Assembly (NCBI RefSeq): GCF_003336665.1
Contig: NZ_QPIJ01000020.1
Location: 1-58,621, forward strand
DNA length: 58,621 nucleotides
Origin: Vreelandella rituensis
GTDB lineage: Bacteria; Pseudomonadota; Gammaproteobacteria; Pseudomonadales; Halomonadaceae
Reading direction: 5' to 3'
Shown here one piece after another: positions 1-9,597 of this stretch. Position numbers and translations under genes: made by a program. Below the pieces are notes generated by a model. That model did not search any database, had not been told where the DNA came from, and saw only the letters and a program-made list of their open reading frames with translations. Numbering within the stretch: position 1 is the stretch's first letter; every line of letters begins with the position of its first letter.

Positions 1-120
1 CCTCATCGGCAAGCGCCCACATGAATTACCTGATCAATTGTTAAAGAGCTGTCGCGAGACCGTAACCGTTTGGCCTCAGCGAGGAAGCGTATTCTACGCC
101 TTCCTGGGTGGTTGTCAATG
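1..120 (-). promoter_or_regulatory. rRNA operon leader (boxA region), 16S gene off the left edge
   Basis: Read leftward, this stretch carries a boxA-like antitermination element (GCTCTTTAACAA, 38-49) followed by sequence typical of the spacer just before a 16S rRNA gene. I infer that a leftward rrn operon starts here and that its 16S gene lies just beyond position 1. No mature 16S sequence is visible in the window. Confidence 0.75.
91..118 (-). promoter_or_regulatory. rrn sigma-70 promoter
   Basis: On the minus strand there is a perfect -35 TTGACA (113-118), a 16-bp spacer and a -10 TAGAAT (91-96). It is followed by a leader with boxA. This is the expected arrangement for a strong rRNA promoter firing leftward out of the window. 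Confidence 0.75.
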
Positions 121-283
121 GTCAATTTCGATGCCGTCTGGCCTGACCTCGAAACCGCTAACCCTATGACAAACCGAGGTTTTTCAACCTCATTCACCGC
201 TGGAAACGCCTAGCGTTCCCGGCAGCGGATGCGTACTCTACCGCCTGGCCGGGACACTGGCAAGCCCTGGGTGTAAAAAAATT

Positions 284-1483
284 TCAGCGGACACTGACAC
301 GGGCATAGCGCTTCTTGCCTGCCTGGATCACATAACTGCTTCCCACCTCAAGCATATGATCACGCTCGACCACCTCGCCCTCCACCTTGACTCGGCCATT
401 GCCCAGCATATCCTTGGCTTGAGCACTGTTGTTGGCAAGACCGGCACGGTTGAGTACGGCAGCAATCGGCACCCGATCGATACCCTCGAAGTCCACCTCG
501 ACTTCCGGCAAATCTTCCGGCAGCTCACCTTCGGCCAGCTGATTGCCGGAAGACTTATGCGCATTCGCTGCGGCCTCTTCACCGTGATAGCGACCAATCA
601 ATTCACGTGCCAGCGTCATCTTGATATCTCGCGGATTCGCTCCGACCTCGACATCACGCTTGAGCCCTTCGATTTCCTCGTTGGATTTCAGCGAAAGCAA
701 TTCGAAATAACGCCAGATCAAGCTGTCAGGCATCGACACGAGCTTGTTGAACATAGAGCCCGGCGATTCATCGACGCCCACATAATTGCCCAACGACTTG
801 GACATTTTCTGCACACCGTCGAGACCTTCAAGCAACGGCATGGTAATGACCACCTGCGGCTCTTGACCAAAATGCTTCTGGATCTCGCGTCCCATCAACA
901 AATTGAATTTCTGATCGGTGCCCCCCAGCTCCACATCGGCTTTCAACGCCACGGAGTCGTAGCCCTGGACCAGCGGGTAGAGAAACTCATGGATTGAAAT
1001 GGATTGCCCCGATTTATAGCGCTTCTCGAAATCATCTCGCTCAAGCATACGCGCCACGGTGGTCTGGCCGGCAAGCTCGATCATATCCGCCGCACTCATC
1101 GCCGAGAACCACTCAGCATTGAATCGCACTTCGGTCTTTTCCGGGTCGAGAATCTTGAACACTTGTTCTTTATAGGTCTGGGCGTTGACCTTGACTTCTT
1201 CTTCGGTGAGCGGCTTGCGGGTGACGTTCTTGCCGGTGGGGTCGCCGATACGCCCGGTGAAATCCCCAATCAGGAAAATCACTTCATGCCCCAACTCCTG
1301 AAACTGGCGCATTTTGGTCAGCAACACACTATGCCCCAGGTGCAGATCGGGTGCCGTAGGATCGAATCCCGCCTTGATACGCAGCTTACGCCCGGACTCA
1401 AGCTTTTTTCTTAACTCATCTTCCAGCAAGATTTCTTGCGTACCGCGCTGCAATAGCGCCAAGGCCTGTGCCACCTCACTCAT
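284..1483 (-). CDS. tyrS: Tyrosyl-tRNA synthetase
   Basis: Charges tRNA-Tyr with tyrosine in the cytoplasm. The 399-residue protein shows the class I signature HLGH in DLHLGHSV near residue 50, the KMSKS loop in the middle, and a C-terminal S4 RNA-binding domain. This length matches the longer TyrS subfamily found in Pseudomonas. I chose the ATG at 1483 (MSEVAQ...) because a GGAG Shine-Dalgarno sequence precedes it; a 24-codon upstream extension has no such support. It is divergent from anmK, as in several gammaproteobacteria, and lies just upstream of a leftward rRNA operon. Confidence 0.95.
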   Translation of the reverse strand: MSEVAQALALLQRGTQEILLEDELRKKLESGRKLRIKAGFDPTAPDLHLGHSVLLTKMRQFQELGHEVIFLIGDFTGRIGDPTGKNVTRKPLTEEEVKVNAQTYKEQVFKILDPEKTEVRFNAEWFSAMSAADMIELAGQTTVARMLERDDFEKRYKSGQSISIHEFLYPLVQGYDSVALKADVELGGTDQKFNLLMGREIQKHFGQEPQVVITMPLLEGLDGVQKMSKSLGNYVGVDESPGSMFNKLVSMPDSLIWRYFELLSLKSNEEIEGLKRDVEVGANPRDIKMTLARELIGRYHGEEAAANAHKSSGNQLAEGELPEDLPEVEVDFEGIDRVPIAAVLNRAGLANNSAQAKDMLGNGRVKVEGEVVERDHMLEVGSSYVIQAGKKRYARVSVR

Positions 1484-1591
1484 TAGATGCTCTCCAGTTT
1501 GACCACGTCGCCCGCCAGGGCGGCTCAAGGGATAAATAGCGCATGATGTTACCATGTCAGACCCCCATGGTTGAGCCTACGGACAGCAGGG

Positions 1592-2752
1592 ATGACACCA
1601 CCGATGCCACAAGATCCAACTCGCTACTATATAGGACTGATGTCCGGCACCAGTATGGATGGAATTGATGCCGCCCTCGTGGCGATTCGCAACAATGCAC
1701 CTCCTAAGCTGATTGCCACCCATGACGAAGTTATGCCGGACGCCTTGCGACAATCATTGCTTGAACTCTGCCATGCCGACCAGGCAAGCTTTGCCCAGCT
1801 GGCCGAGGCTGAAACCGCTTTTTGCGAGCTTCAAGGCCAGGCGGTACACGGCGTGCTGACCAAAGCCAACATGAAGAGCCAACGCATTACCGCCATCGGC
1901 AGCCATGGGCAGACGATCGAACATGCGCCTTACGGTCATGGCGAGGGGCCGCCTTACACCTTGCAGCTGGACAACCCCAGCCTGCTGGCCGAATTGACGC
2001 ATTGCACGGTAGTCGCCGACTTTCGCCGGCGCGATCTCGCCGCAGGCGGGCAAGCCGCACCCCTGGCTCCCGCCTTTCATCAAGCGGTCTTTGCCGCAAA
2101 CGAGAAGCATCACCTGGTGCTCAATCTGGGCGGCTTTGCCAACATCACCTGGCTTGCCCCCCGAGACAGCAACATTGCTCCCTTGGGATTTGATACCGGC
2201 CCGGCCAACGCCTTGATGGATGCCTGGCACGCCTATCATCACCCTGGCGAGCGCTTCGACAAGGATGGCGCCTGGGCGGCGTCGGGCAGGCTCGATGAAA
2301 CGCTGCTGGAACGCCTGCTGAGCGAGCCTTTCTTCCATCGGCCACCGCCACGCAGTACCGGCCGCGAAGTGTTCAATATGGACTGGTTGACGACACACCT
2401 CAGCGGTAACGAAGCACCGCAAGATGTCCAGGCCACCCTGGCTGAACTGACCGCTGTCAGTGTGGCGCTCGGCGTGGAAATGGCAAGAGAAGAACTGGCC
2501 GCCCCGTCGCCTGCAGCCTTAATTGTATGTGGCGGGGGTGCTCACAATTCTCACTTGCTCACTCGCCTGAGCCGGCGAATGCCCGAAACAGCACTGGTCG
2601 AGAGCACCGATTGGGGTTGGCCCGCAGACTGGATAGAAGCCGGTGCTTTTGCCTGGCTGGCTCATCAGCGGCTTGCCCAATTGCCCGGAAACCTGCCGTC
2701 GGTAACCGGCGCCAAGGGCTTACGCGTATTGGGAGGAATTTATTCAGCCTGA
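1592..2752 (+). CDS. anmK: Anhydro-N-acetylmuramic acid kinase
   Basis: Phosphorylates and opens 1,6-anhydro-MurNAc to MurNAc-6-phosphate during peptidoglycan recycling. The N-terminal signature GLMSGTSMDGID and the later GFDTGPANALMD and CGGGAHN segments are characteristic of the family, which belongs to the sugar kinase/ASKHA fold. The start is uncertain: ATG at 1592 has a weak GGA upstream, ATG at 1604 would match family N-termini, and a TTG at 1571 is less likely. It is divergent from tyrS and converges on pilU, with stops almost touching at 2752/2754. Confidence 0.92.
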   Translation: MTPPMPQDPTRYYIGLMSGTSMDGIDAALVAIRNNAPPKLIATHDEVMPDALRQSLLELCHADQASFAQLAEAETAFCELQGQAVHGVLTKANMKSQRITAIGSHGQTIEHAPYGHGEGPPYTLQLDNPSLLAELTHCTVVADFRRRDLAAGGQAAPLAPAFHQAVFAANEKHHLVLNLGGFANITWLAPRDSNIAPLGFDTGPANALMDAWHAYHHPGERFDKDGAWAASGRLDETLLERLLSEPFFHRPPPRSTGREVFNMDWLTTHLSGNEAPQDVQATLAELTAVSVALGVEMAREELAAPSPAALIVCGGGAHNSHLLTRLSRRMPETALVESTDWGWPADWIEAGAFAWLAHQRLAQLPGNLPSVTGAKGLRVLGGIYSA

Positions 2753-2753
2753 G

Positions 2754-3920
2754 TCAGAAATCGTCTTCATCACGCAGCGCCAGGCCACTGGGGGCATTAT
2801 CCACCGAGGAATCCCCTCCTTTCCCCGCTTCGCCATACTTGATCATCATGCGCAGTTCATTGACGGAGTCGGCATGCGATAGCGCAACCTCTGCACTGAC
2901 TTTTTGCTCGCGGTACAAGTCATACAAGGCTTGGTCGAAGGTCTGCATACCCATATCTCGCGCACCGGCCATGGCTGGCTTGATGTCTCCGGCATTGCCC
3001 TTGCTGATCAGATCGGCGATGCGTGGCGATTGCAGCATGATTTCGATTGCTGCACAGCGCCCACCGTCTCGGGAAGGCAACAACTGTTGAGCGATGATCG
3101 CACGCAGGTTCAACGACAGATCCATCCAGATCTGCTGGTGACGTTCGTGGGGAAAGAAATTGATAATCCGGTCCAGCGCCTGATTGGCATTGTTGGCATG
3201 CAGCGTGGCCAGGCACAGATGCCCTGTCTCGGCAAAGGTCAGCGCATGTTCCATGGTTTCACGGGTACGAATCTCGCCGATCAGAATCACGTCGGGTGCC
3301 TGACGCAGGGTATTTTTCAGCGCCACTTCAAAAGACTCGGTATCAATCCCGACTTCACGCTGATTGACGATGGCCTTCTTGTGCGGATGAAGGTATTCGA
3401 TCGGGTCTTCCACACTGATGATGTGGCCACCTATTGTTTCGTTACGCTGCTGAATCATCGATGCCAGCGTGGTCGATTTACCCGTACCGGTTCCCCCCAC
3501 GACCAGCACCAGCCCGCGCTTGGCCTGCGCCAGCTCAGCCAATTGCGGCGGCACGCCCAGGGCCTCAAGCTTCGGGATCTCCAGCGAGATACGCCGGACC
3601 ACCATCGCCAGCTGATTGCGCTGCTGAAAGGCACTGACGCGAAAACGTCCTTTTTCTCCAAAACTCAGCGCAAAATTGGCCTCGCGCTCCTGTTTGAAGC
3701 GTTCACGCAACCCTTCGGGAACGGTGACATTGACCAGCTCGTTCACTTGATGACTGGACAAACGCTGCTTGCCCAGCGGCACCACCCCTTCGGCCATCTT
3801 GAGACTCGGTGGCGCATCCACCGAAATCAACAGGTCCGAGGCCTGCTGCGTCACCATGATATCCAGCAATTGGTGCAGCCATTGCGTTGGCGTCACACGG
3901 CCAGCTTGCGATTCACTCAT
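2754..3920 (-). CDS. pilU: Type IV pilus retraction ATPase PilU
   Basis: A 388-residue secretion-type hexameric ATPase, the PilT paralogue that assists pilus retraction. Visible are a Walker A GGTGTGKST, the Asp-box region IGEIRTRETMEHAL and the His-box TGHLCLATLHANNA. The C-terminal tail is acidic (DEDDF). It starts at ATG 3920 behind a GGGAGAGGG ribosome site, 42 bp after pilT, so the two are probably cotranscribed. I called it PilU rather than PilT from its position downstream of pilT, its length and its tail. Confidence 0.9.
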   Translation of the reverse strand: MSESQAGRVTPTQWLHQLLDIMVTQQASDLLISVDAPPSLKMAEGVVPLGKQRLSSHQVNELVNVTVPEGLRERFKQEREANFALSFGEKGRFRVSAFQQRNQLAMVVRRISLEIPKLEALGVPPQLAELAQAKRGLVLVVGGTGTGKSTTLASMIQQRNETIGGHIISVEDPIEYLHPHKKAIVNQREVGIDTESFEVALKNTLRQAPDVILIGEIRTRETMEHALTFAETGHLCLATLHANNANQALDRIINFFPHERHQQIWMDLSLNLRAIIAQQLLPSRDGGRCAAIEIMLQSPRIADLISKGNAGDIKPAMAGARDMGMQTFDQALYDLYREQKVSAEVALSHADSVNELRMMIKYGEAGKGGDSSVDNAPSGLALRDEDDF

Positions 3921-3962
3921 GCCCTCTCCCTCGCGTTTTCATCGCAGTCAATCAACAGGAAT

Positions 3963-4997
3963 TTACAGCGCAAGCTCACCTTTGGCTCGCGCCTGGGCGG
4001 CTTCCACACTCACCAGTCCCTCTTTAGCCAAACGCGCAAGAGACGCATCCAGGGTCTGCATGCCCAAGTTCCCCCCGGTTTGAATGGCGGAATAAATCTG
4101 TGCCACCTTGTCTTCACGGATCAAGTTACGCACTGCCGCAGTGGCTATCAGAATTTCGTGAGCCGCCACCCGGCCACCGCCCTGACGCTTGAGCAGCGAT
4201 TGCGACACTACCGCCTGCAAGGATTCCGAGAGCATCGAGCGCACCATGGCTTTTTCCTCGCCGGGAAACACGTCGATGATTCGGTCAATGGTCTTGGCTG
4301 CCGAGGTAGTATGCAGCGTGCCCAGTACCAGGTGGCCGGTTTCGGCTGCGGTCAGCGCCAGACGGATTGTTTCCAGGTCACGTAGCTCACCCACCAGAAT
4401 CACATCGGGGTCTTCGCGCAAGGCGCTGCGCAGAGCTTCGGCAAACCCATGGGTATCGCGATGCACTTCGCGCTGGTTGATCAAGCAGCGCTTGCTGGTA
4501 TGCACGAATTCCACCGGGTCTTCGATGGTGAGAATATGCTCGTAGCGATTGTCATTGATGTAGTCGAGCATTGCCGCCAAGGTGGTACTTTTGCCCGAAC
4601 CGGTAGGGCCGGTTACCAGCACCAGCCCGCGTGGCAGCATGGCGAGCTGTTCAAACGTGGTACCCAGCCCCAACTCCTCCATGCTCAAGACCTTGCTGGG
4701 AATGGTACGAAAGACAGCGCCAGCGCCCCGGGCCTGGTTGAAGGCATTGACACGGAAACGCGCCACCCCTGGCACTTCGAAGGAGAAATCGACTTCCAGG
4801 TGTTCTTCGTAGTCACGGCGCTGTCGATCGCCCATGATGTCGTAGATCAGTTTCCGGACCTCGGTATTGTCCATGGCGGGCACATTGAGACGGCGAATAT
4901 CGCCATCAACGCGTATCATCGGAGGCAAACCTGCCGAAAGATGCAAGTCCGAGGCATTCTGCTTTGCCGAGAACGCCAGCAGTTCGGTAATATCCAT
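3963..4997 (-). CDS. pilT: Type IV pilus twitching motility ATPase PilT
   Basis: A 344-residue ATPase that powers pilus retraction at the inner membrane. It has a Walker A GPTGSGKST, Asp-box VGELRDLETI, His-box TGHLVLGTLHTTSA and a C-terminal AVRNLIRE, a close match to the AIRNLIRE motif that marks PilT. First gene of a pilT-pilU pair, divergent from yggS with only 35 bp between the starts. The same pilT-pilU/yggS-proC-yggT-metXW order is familiar from Pseudomonas. Confidence 0.95.
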   Translation of the reverse strand: MDITELLAFSAKQNASDLHLSAGLPPMIRVDGDIRRLNVPAMDNTEVRKLIYDIMGDRQRRDYEEHLEVDFSFEVPGVARFRVNAFNQARGAGAVFRTIPSKVLSMEELGLGTTFEQLAMLPRGLVLVTGPTGSGKSTTLAAMLDYINDNRYEHILTIEDPVEFVHTSKRCLINQREVHRDTHGFAEALRSALREDPDVILVGELRDLETIRLALTAAETGHLVLGTLHTTSAAKTIDRIIDVFPGEEKAMVRSMLSESLQAVVSQSLLKRQGGGRVAAHEILIATAAVRNLIREDKVAQIYSAIQTGGNLGMQTLDASLARLAKEGLVSVEAAQARAKGELAL

Positions 4998-5032
4998 GTC
5001 ACTTTCCCAGCTGCGGTAAGGTTGCCTTGAGT

Positions 5033-5737
5033 ATGACAGACATCACACTCCCAGCGTCACTCGCCAGTACCCGCGAACGCCTTCACCTTGCTCTGGAGCA
5101 AGCCGGGCGCCCTCTCAATGCAGCGCGACTTCTGGCGGTGAGCAAGACCAAGCCTGCCGAGCTGATCCGCCAGGCCTGGCAACTCGGCCAACGGGAATTC
5201 GGTGAGAACTATCTTCAGGAAGCCCTGGAGAAGCAGACGCAACTTGCCGACTTCGACGACATCGTCTGGCATTTTATCGGTCCCTTGCAGTCCAACAAAA
5301 CGCGTGCCGTGGCCGAAAATTTTGCCTGGGTGCACAGCGTCGACCGTGAAAAGATCGCTCGGCGTCTCAATGAGCAACGCCCGGAAAATCTGCCCCCTCT
5401 GAATGTATGCTTACAGGTCAACATCAGTGCGGAGCCCTCGAAGTCCGGGGTCAGCCTTGAGGCGCTTCCCGCCTTGGCTCGGGAAGTCGCTCACTTGCCT
5501 AACCTGCGGCTACGCGGCCTGATGGCCATTCCCGCTCCGGCAGACTCCTTGGCGGAACAGCGCCGACCTTTTGCAAGGTTGCGCCATGCTCTGGAGCAGC
5601 TACAGCAAGAGCTTCCCGAAACACCCCTGGACACGCTCTCCATGGGCATGAGTGACGACCTGGAAGCTGCGGTTCAAGAAGGTGCCACGCTGGTTCGGCT
5701 GGGAACCGCGATTTTCGGAGCGCGCGCGACGCATTAA
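5033..5737 (+). CDS. yggS: YggS-family PLP homeostasis protein
   Basis: A fold-type III pyridoxal-phosphate-binding protein of 234 residues, involved in vitamin B6 and amino-acid homeostasis and without known enzymatic turnover. The PLP lysine is in LLAVSKTKP, and the segments FGENYLQEA, WHFIGPLQSNK and SMGMSDDLEAAV are family landmarks. ATG at 5033 is preferred over an in-frame TTG at 5027; a TAAGG lies upstream. It starts a yggS-proC-yggT cluster. A 21-bp tandem duplication follows its stop codon. Confidence 0.92.
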   Translation: MTDITLPASLASTRERLHLALEQAGRPLNAARLLAVSKTKPAELIRQAWQLGQREFGENYLQEALEKQTQLADFDDIVWHFIGPLQSNKTRAVAENFAWVHSVDREKIARRLNEQRPENLPPLNVCLQVNISAEPSKSGVSLEALPALAREVAHLPNLRLRGLMAIPAPADSLAEQRRPFARLRHALEQLQQELPETPLDTLSMGMSDDLEAAVQEGATLVRLGTAIFGARATH

Positions 5738-5778
5738 CATAGTTCTTCAAGATCACAACATAGTTCGTCAAGACCACA
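5737..5778 (+). repeat. 21-bp tandem duplication between yggS and proC
   Basis: Two adjacent 21-bp copies (5737-5757 and 5758-5778) differ at two positions. The first copy begins on the last base of the yggS stop codon. It is the only direct duplication I see in this intergenic stretch and probably a replication-slippage product. Confidence 0.85.
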
Positions 5779-5836
5779 GCCAAACGCTCGGCTTTGCGCC
5801 GACTCGCTAACGACTCGACACAGGACACAGCACTTC

Positions 5837-6661
5837 ATGGCGACCCAGATTACCTTTATCGGTGCCGGCAACATGGCCGGTGCCATCATCGGCGGCTTGA
5901 TCGACAGCGGCATGGCCCCCACCTCGATTACCGCCACCTCTCCCAGCGATGCTGCGCTGGAACCGGTCAATGAACGCTTCGGCATCAACACCCAGACCGA
6001 CAACTCAACCGCCGTGGCCAACGCCGATGTGGTGGTGCTGGCGGTCAAGCCGCAAATCATGCGCGACGTATGCGAGAACATGCGCGACAGCATCCAGCAT
6101 CAGCGGCCCTTGATCATCTCGATTGCCGCCGGGCTCGACGCCACCACCATCGACACCTGGCTGGGCGGCGGCCTGGCCGTGGTACGCTGCATGCCCAACA
6201 CCCCCTCACTGGTGGGGTGCGGCGCCAGCGGCCTCTACGCCAACGCAGCGGTCAGCGAACAACAGCGTCAGACCGCCACCCAACTGATGGAAGCCGTGGG
6301 CCTGGTGGAGTGGGTAGAAGAAGAACGCTTGCTCGACGCCGTCACCGCGGTTTCCGGCAGCGCACCGGCGTATTTTTTCTTGATGTTCGAAGCCATGGAA
6401 GCCGCCGGGGTCAAGCTCGGTTTGCCTGCCGCCACGGCTCGCCGGTTAGCGATTCAGACCGCCCTGGGTGCTGCCCGCATGGCACAGCAAAGTGAGCACG
6501 ACCCCGCCACGCTGAAGAAAAACGTCATGTCCCCCGGTGGCACCACCGAACGGGCCATCGAACATATGGAAAATGCCCAGTTGCGCAAAACCATTCAAGA
6601 CGCCATGGATGCCTGCGCTCATCGCGCTCAGGAAATGGGCAAAGAGCTTGCTGGTAAATAA
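5837..6661 (+). CDS. proC: Pyrroline-5-carboxylate reductase
   Basis: Last step of proline synthesis: NAD(P)H-dependent reduction of pyrroline-5-carboxylate to L-proline. The 274-residue protein opens with the dinucleotide-binding fold FIGAGNMAGAIIGGL. The C-terminal dimerisation domain contains VSGSAPAYFFL and the P5CR signature around MSPGGTTERAI. It starts at ATG 5837. It sits between yggS and yggT, a common gammaproteobacterial arrangement. Confidence 0.95.
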   Translation: MATQITFIGAGNMAGAIIGGLIDSGMAPTSITATSPSDAALEPVNERFGINTQTDNSTAVANADVVVLAVKPQIMRDVCENMRDSIQHQRPLIISIAAGLDATTIDTWLGGGLAVVRCMPNTPSLVGCGASGLYANAAVSEQQRQTATQLMEAVGLVEWVEEERLLDAVTAVSGSAPAYFFLMFEAMEAAGVKLGLPAATARRLAIQTALGAARMAQQSEHDPATLKKNVMSPGGTTERAIEHMENAQLRKTIQDAMDACAHRAQEMGKELAGK

Positions 6662-6709
6662 GCATCTGGTGCCAAATAAGCCAACGGACGACTGTAACGG
6701 AGGAGCCTC

Positions 6710-7303
6710 ATGGGCAACCAATTGGGAAGCGCCGGGTTGATGCTGGTCAATACCCTGATCAATATTTACCTGTTCTTGTTGATGCTGCGCTTTTTGCTGC
6801 AAGCCTCACACGCCGATTATTACAACCCGATAAGCCAATCGGTGGTCAAGCTCACACAGCCGGTGGTCGGGCTCTTTCAGGGCTTTCTCGGCCCGGTAGC
6901 CGGGCGCTTCGATCTGGCCACGCTTGCCGCCGGTTTCGTACTCAAGGTCATCAGTATCGTGGTGATCTTTCAAGTGATCGGCGTGGGATTTCCGCCAATC
7001 GGCGGACTCGCCATCGCCGGTGTGGCAGCCTTGGCCAATGCTATTTTGAAGATCTATTTCTTCGCCTTGATCGTGATGATAATCCTGAGCTGGGTGGCGC
7101 CCAATGCCAGTCATCCCGGCGCATTGCTGGTCATGCAATTGGTCGAACCCATCATGGCGCCGGTACGCAAGGTGATTCCACCGCTGGGCATGATCGATCT
7201 CTCCCCCATCGTGGTGTTCATCCTCATCAACTTGATTGATGGCCTGGTGGTTGGATCCTTGATTCGCGCCGCTGGCATTTCCGGCTCCTTGGTGGGCCTG
7301 TGA
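6710..7303 (+). CDS. yggT: YggT-family membrane protein
   Basis: A 197-residue inner-membrane protein with two YggT repeats, each a pair of hydrophobic helices (around residues 10-30 and 60-95, then 100-125 and 160-180). Family features are MLRFLLQ in the first repeat and ILSWVAPN in the second. The family is linked with cell-shape and osmotic phenotypes elsewhere, but the molecular function is not settled. A good GGAGGAG ribosome site precedes ATG 6710. It follows proC at 48 bp and is probably cotranscribed. Confidence 0.88.
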   Translation: MGNQLGSAGLMLVNTLINIYLFLLMLRFLLQASHADYYNPISQSVVKLTQPVVGLFQGFLGPVAGRFDLATLAAGFVLKVISIVVIFQVIGVGFPPIGGLAIAGVAALANAILKIYFFALIVMIILSWVAPNASHPGALLVMQLVEPIMAPVRKVIPPLGMIDLSPIVVFILINLIDGLVVGSLIRAAGISGSLVGL

Positions 7304-7333
7304 TTCGACTTATCAGTGGGACATACATTTTCG

Positions 7334-8518
7334 ATGCCTGATTCACACCCAAGCGCCGTCACTGAACCGATACCGGCCGATTCCGTCGGTCTGATAACCC
7401 CAGAGGTGGCACACTTCGACACGCCTCTGGCGCTAGCCTGTGGCAAGGTGCTACCGGCTTATGACCTGGTTTATGAGACCTACGGCACCTTGAATGCCCA
7501 GCGCAACAATGCGGTATTGATCTGTCACGCGCTGTCCGGCCATCACCATGCCGCCGGCTATCACTCCCTGGAAGACCCTAAACCAGGTTGGTGGGATGCG
7601 CATATCGGCCCCGGAAAATCGATCGACACCAACCGATTTTTCGTGGTGTCGCTCAACAACCTGGGCGGTTGCCACGGCAGTACCGGCCCGGTCAGCCATA
7701 ACCCGGAAACCGGGCGCCAGTGGGGGCCGGACTTTCCCATGGTCACGGTCAGCGACTGGGTAAACAGCCAGGTACGCCTGGCCGACTACCTGGGTATCGA
7801 GCGCTTCGCCGCGGCGGTGGGCGGAAGCCTGGGCGGCATGCAGGTCATGCAATGGACCACGGCCTACCCGGAACGGGTAGCCAATGCGGTGGTCATTGCC
7901 GCCACACCACGCCTTTCGGCCCAGAACATTGCCTTCAACGAAGTGGCTCGCCAAGCCATTCGCTCGGACCCTGAATTTCACGACGGCTGGTATGCCGAGC
8001 ATGACACCGTACCCAGGCGCGGCCTCAAACTGGCGCGCATGGTGGGGCATATCACCTACCTTTCCGAAGATGCCATGGGCACCAAGTTCGGGCGTGACTT
8101 ACGCACCAATGACCTGAACTTCGGCTATGAGGTGGAATTTCAGGTGGAGTCCTACCTGCGCTATCAGGGTGACACTTTTTCCAATTCCTTCGATGCCAAC
8201 ACCTACCTGCTGATGACCAAGGCACTGGATTATTTCGACCCTGCGGCGATCCACGGCGGTGATCTGGCGCGCGCTTTGGCCCCGGCACAGTGCCCGTTTC
8301 TAGTGGTCAGTTTCACTACTGACTGGCGCTTCCCCCCTCCGCGTTCGCGCGAGCTGGTCGATGCCATGGTGAGTGCCGGCAAACCCGTGAGTTACGTCAA
8401 CATCGACTCGCCTCACGGCCATGACGCCTTCCTGCTGCCGGAAGCGCGTTATCAGGCGATTTTCAGTGGCTACATGTCACGTGTGGCCCGTGATCTCGGC
8501 ATTAGGGAGGCAAGATGA
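7334..8518 (+). CDS. metX: Homoserine O-acyltransferase MetX (probably O-succinyltransferase)
   Basis: Acylates homoserine as the committed step of methionine synthesis. An alpha/beta-hydrolase of 394 residues with nucleophile serine in GGSLGGMQ, an oxyanion/substrate segment [12 protein letters not shown], and a catalytic His/Asp end [10 protein letters not shown]. In gammaproteobacteria MetX proteins paired with MetW usually use succinyl-CoA; I cannot decide the acyl donor from sequence alone. ATG 7334 is preferred; a GTG lies 18 bp upstream. The stop overlaps the metW start (ATGA). Confidence 0.93.
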   Translation: MPDSHPSAVTEPIPADSVGLITPEVAHFDTPLALACGKVLPAYDLVYETYGTLNAQRNNAVLICHALSGHHHAAGYHSLEDPKPGWWDAHIGPGKSIDTNRFFVVSLNNLGGCHGSTGPVSHNPETGRQWGPDFPMVTVSDWVNSQVRLADYLGIERFAAAVGGSLGGMQVMQWTTAYPERVANAVVIAATPRLSAQNIAFNEVARQAIRSDPEFHDGWYAEHDTVPRRGLKLARMVGHITYLSEDAMGTKFGRDLRTNDLNFGYEVEFQVESYLRYQGDTFSNSFDANTYLLMTKALDYFDPAAIHGGDLARALAPAQCPFLVVSFTTDWRFPPPRSRELVDAMVSAGKPVSYVNIDSPHGHDAFLLPEARYQAIFSGYMSRVARDLGIREAR

Positions 8519-9114
8519 TGCGTGCGGACCTGGAATTGATCTACGACTGGGTACCGCAAGGGGCTCATGTTCTCGACCTGGCTTGCGGCGACGGCACACT
8601 GCTGGAGACGCTCTCACAACAGAAAAACGTTTCGGGTTACGGTCTGGAGATTGCGCCAGATGGCATTACCGCCTGCATCGCCCGGGGGGTTAGCGTCATC
8701 GAGCACAACCTGGACGATGGCCTTGGCGCTTTCGCCGACCAAAGCTACGACCTGGTGATCATGACGCAAGCGCTCCAGGCCCTGCGCCGCCCGGATAAGA
8801 TGCTCGATGAAATGCTGCGCGTCGGCAAAGAAGGCATTATCACTTTCCCCAACTTCGCCTACTGGCGGCATCGCGTCCATTTGGGAATTCGCGGCTACAT
8901 GCCGGTGTCCAAATCGCTGCCCCACGCCTGGTACGACACACCCAACATCCATCTCTCCACCTTCAATGATTTTGAACACCTGTGCCGTGACAAGGGTCTG
9001 ATGATTGTCGATCGCGCCGTGGGAGTGGGAGACCACCGCGGACACTGGACATCGCGACTGTGGCCCAACCTGTTTGGTGAAATCGCCATCTTCCGGGTCT
9101 GCCAGCGCACCTAA
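8515..9114 (+). CDS. metW: MetW, methionine biosynthesis methyltransferase-like protein
   Basis: A 199-residue SAM-dependent methyltransferase-fold protein with a class I motif [13 protein letters not shown] near the N-terminus and the MetW-typical NFAYWRHR. MetW partners MetX and is needed for its acyltransferase activity in several proteobacteria. The ATG at 8515 overlaps the metX stop by 4 bp and has a GGGAGG site inside metX, so translation is probably coupled. Confidence 0.92.
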   Translation: MMRADLELIYDWVPQGAHVLDLACGDGTLLETLSQQKNVSGYGLEIAPDGITACIARGVSVIEHNLDDGLGAFADQSYDLVIMTQALQALRRPDKMLDEMLRVGKEGIITFPNFAYWRHRVHLGIRGYMPVSKSLPHAWYDTPNIHLSTFNDFEHLCRDKGLMIVDRAVGVGDHRGHWTSRLWPNLFGEIAIFRVCQRT

Positions 9115-9141
9115 CTCAATCCTTACAGGAGCAATACCACC

Positions 9142-9597
9142 ATGCTGCGACGTTTCATGGCCTACGCCAGCCTTGCCGTTGGCTTGGCACTTGGGCTAGG
9201 CAGTCACGCCCTTGCCCAGCAATACACTCAGGTAGGCGATTACGAGATTCATTACAGCGCCGTCAATACCAGTTTCCTGACGCCAGAAGTCGCCCAGGCT
9301 AACAACATTCAGCGTAGCCAAGGCATCGCCTTGCTCAATGTCAGCGTACTTGAAACACAACCTGACGGGAGTAGCCGCCCGGTCAACGCTAGCGTTCAAG
9401 GCAGTGTCAGCGGCTTGACCGACACACCGCGCAACCTGGCATTTCGCACGGTTCACGACGGCGATTCCACTTATCAGCTGGCAACGTTCCGTATTCAGGA
9501 AGACGAACCCATGCGCTTCGACCTGGACGTACGTTACGATCGCAATCAGGCCCCGGCGGAAGTCAGCTTCATTCAGCGATTTTACCTGGATCGCTGA
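9142..9597 (+). CDS. DUF4426 family periplasmic protein
   Basis: A 151-residue secreted protein. It has a Sec-type signal peptide (residues 1-25, hydrophobic core LAVGLALGLG, likely cleavage after HALA) and then a beta-rich domain. The position right after metW and the overall pattern match DUF4426 proteins, whose function is unknown. A start with a CAGGAG site precedes ATG 9142. Its 3' end overlaps the convergent sfsA gene by 29 bp. Confidence 0.8.
   Translation: MLRRFMAYASLAVGLALGLGSHALAQQYTQVGDYEIHYSAVNTSFLTPEVAQANNIQRSQGIALLNVSVLETQPDGSSRPVNASVQGSVSGLTDTPRNLAFRTVHDGDSTYQLATFRIQEDEPMRFDLDVRYDRNQAPAEVSFIQRFYLDR

Noticed and set aside
2904..4385. Long antisense open frame opposite pilU/pilT.
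   Set aside because: His/Gln/Arg-rich composition typical of an antisense shadow of a GC-rich gene; no start signal and the sense genes are certain.
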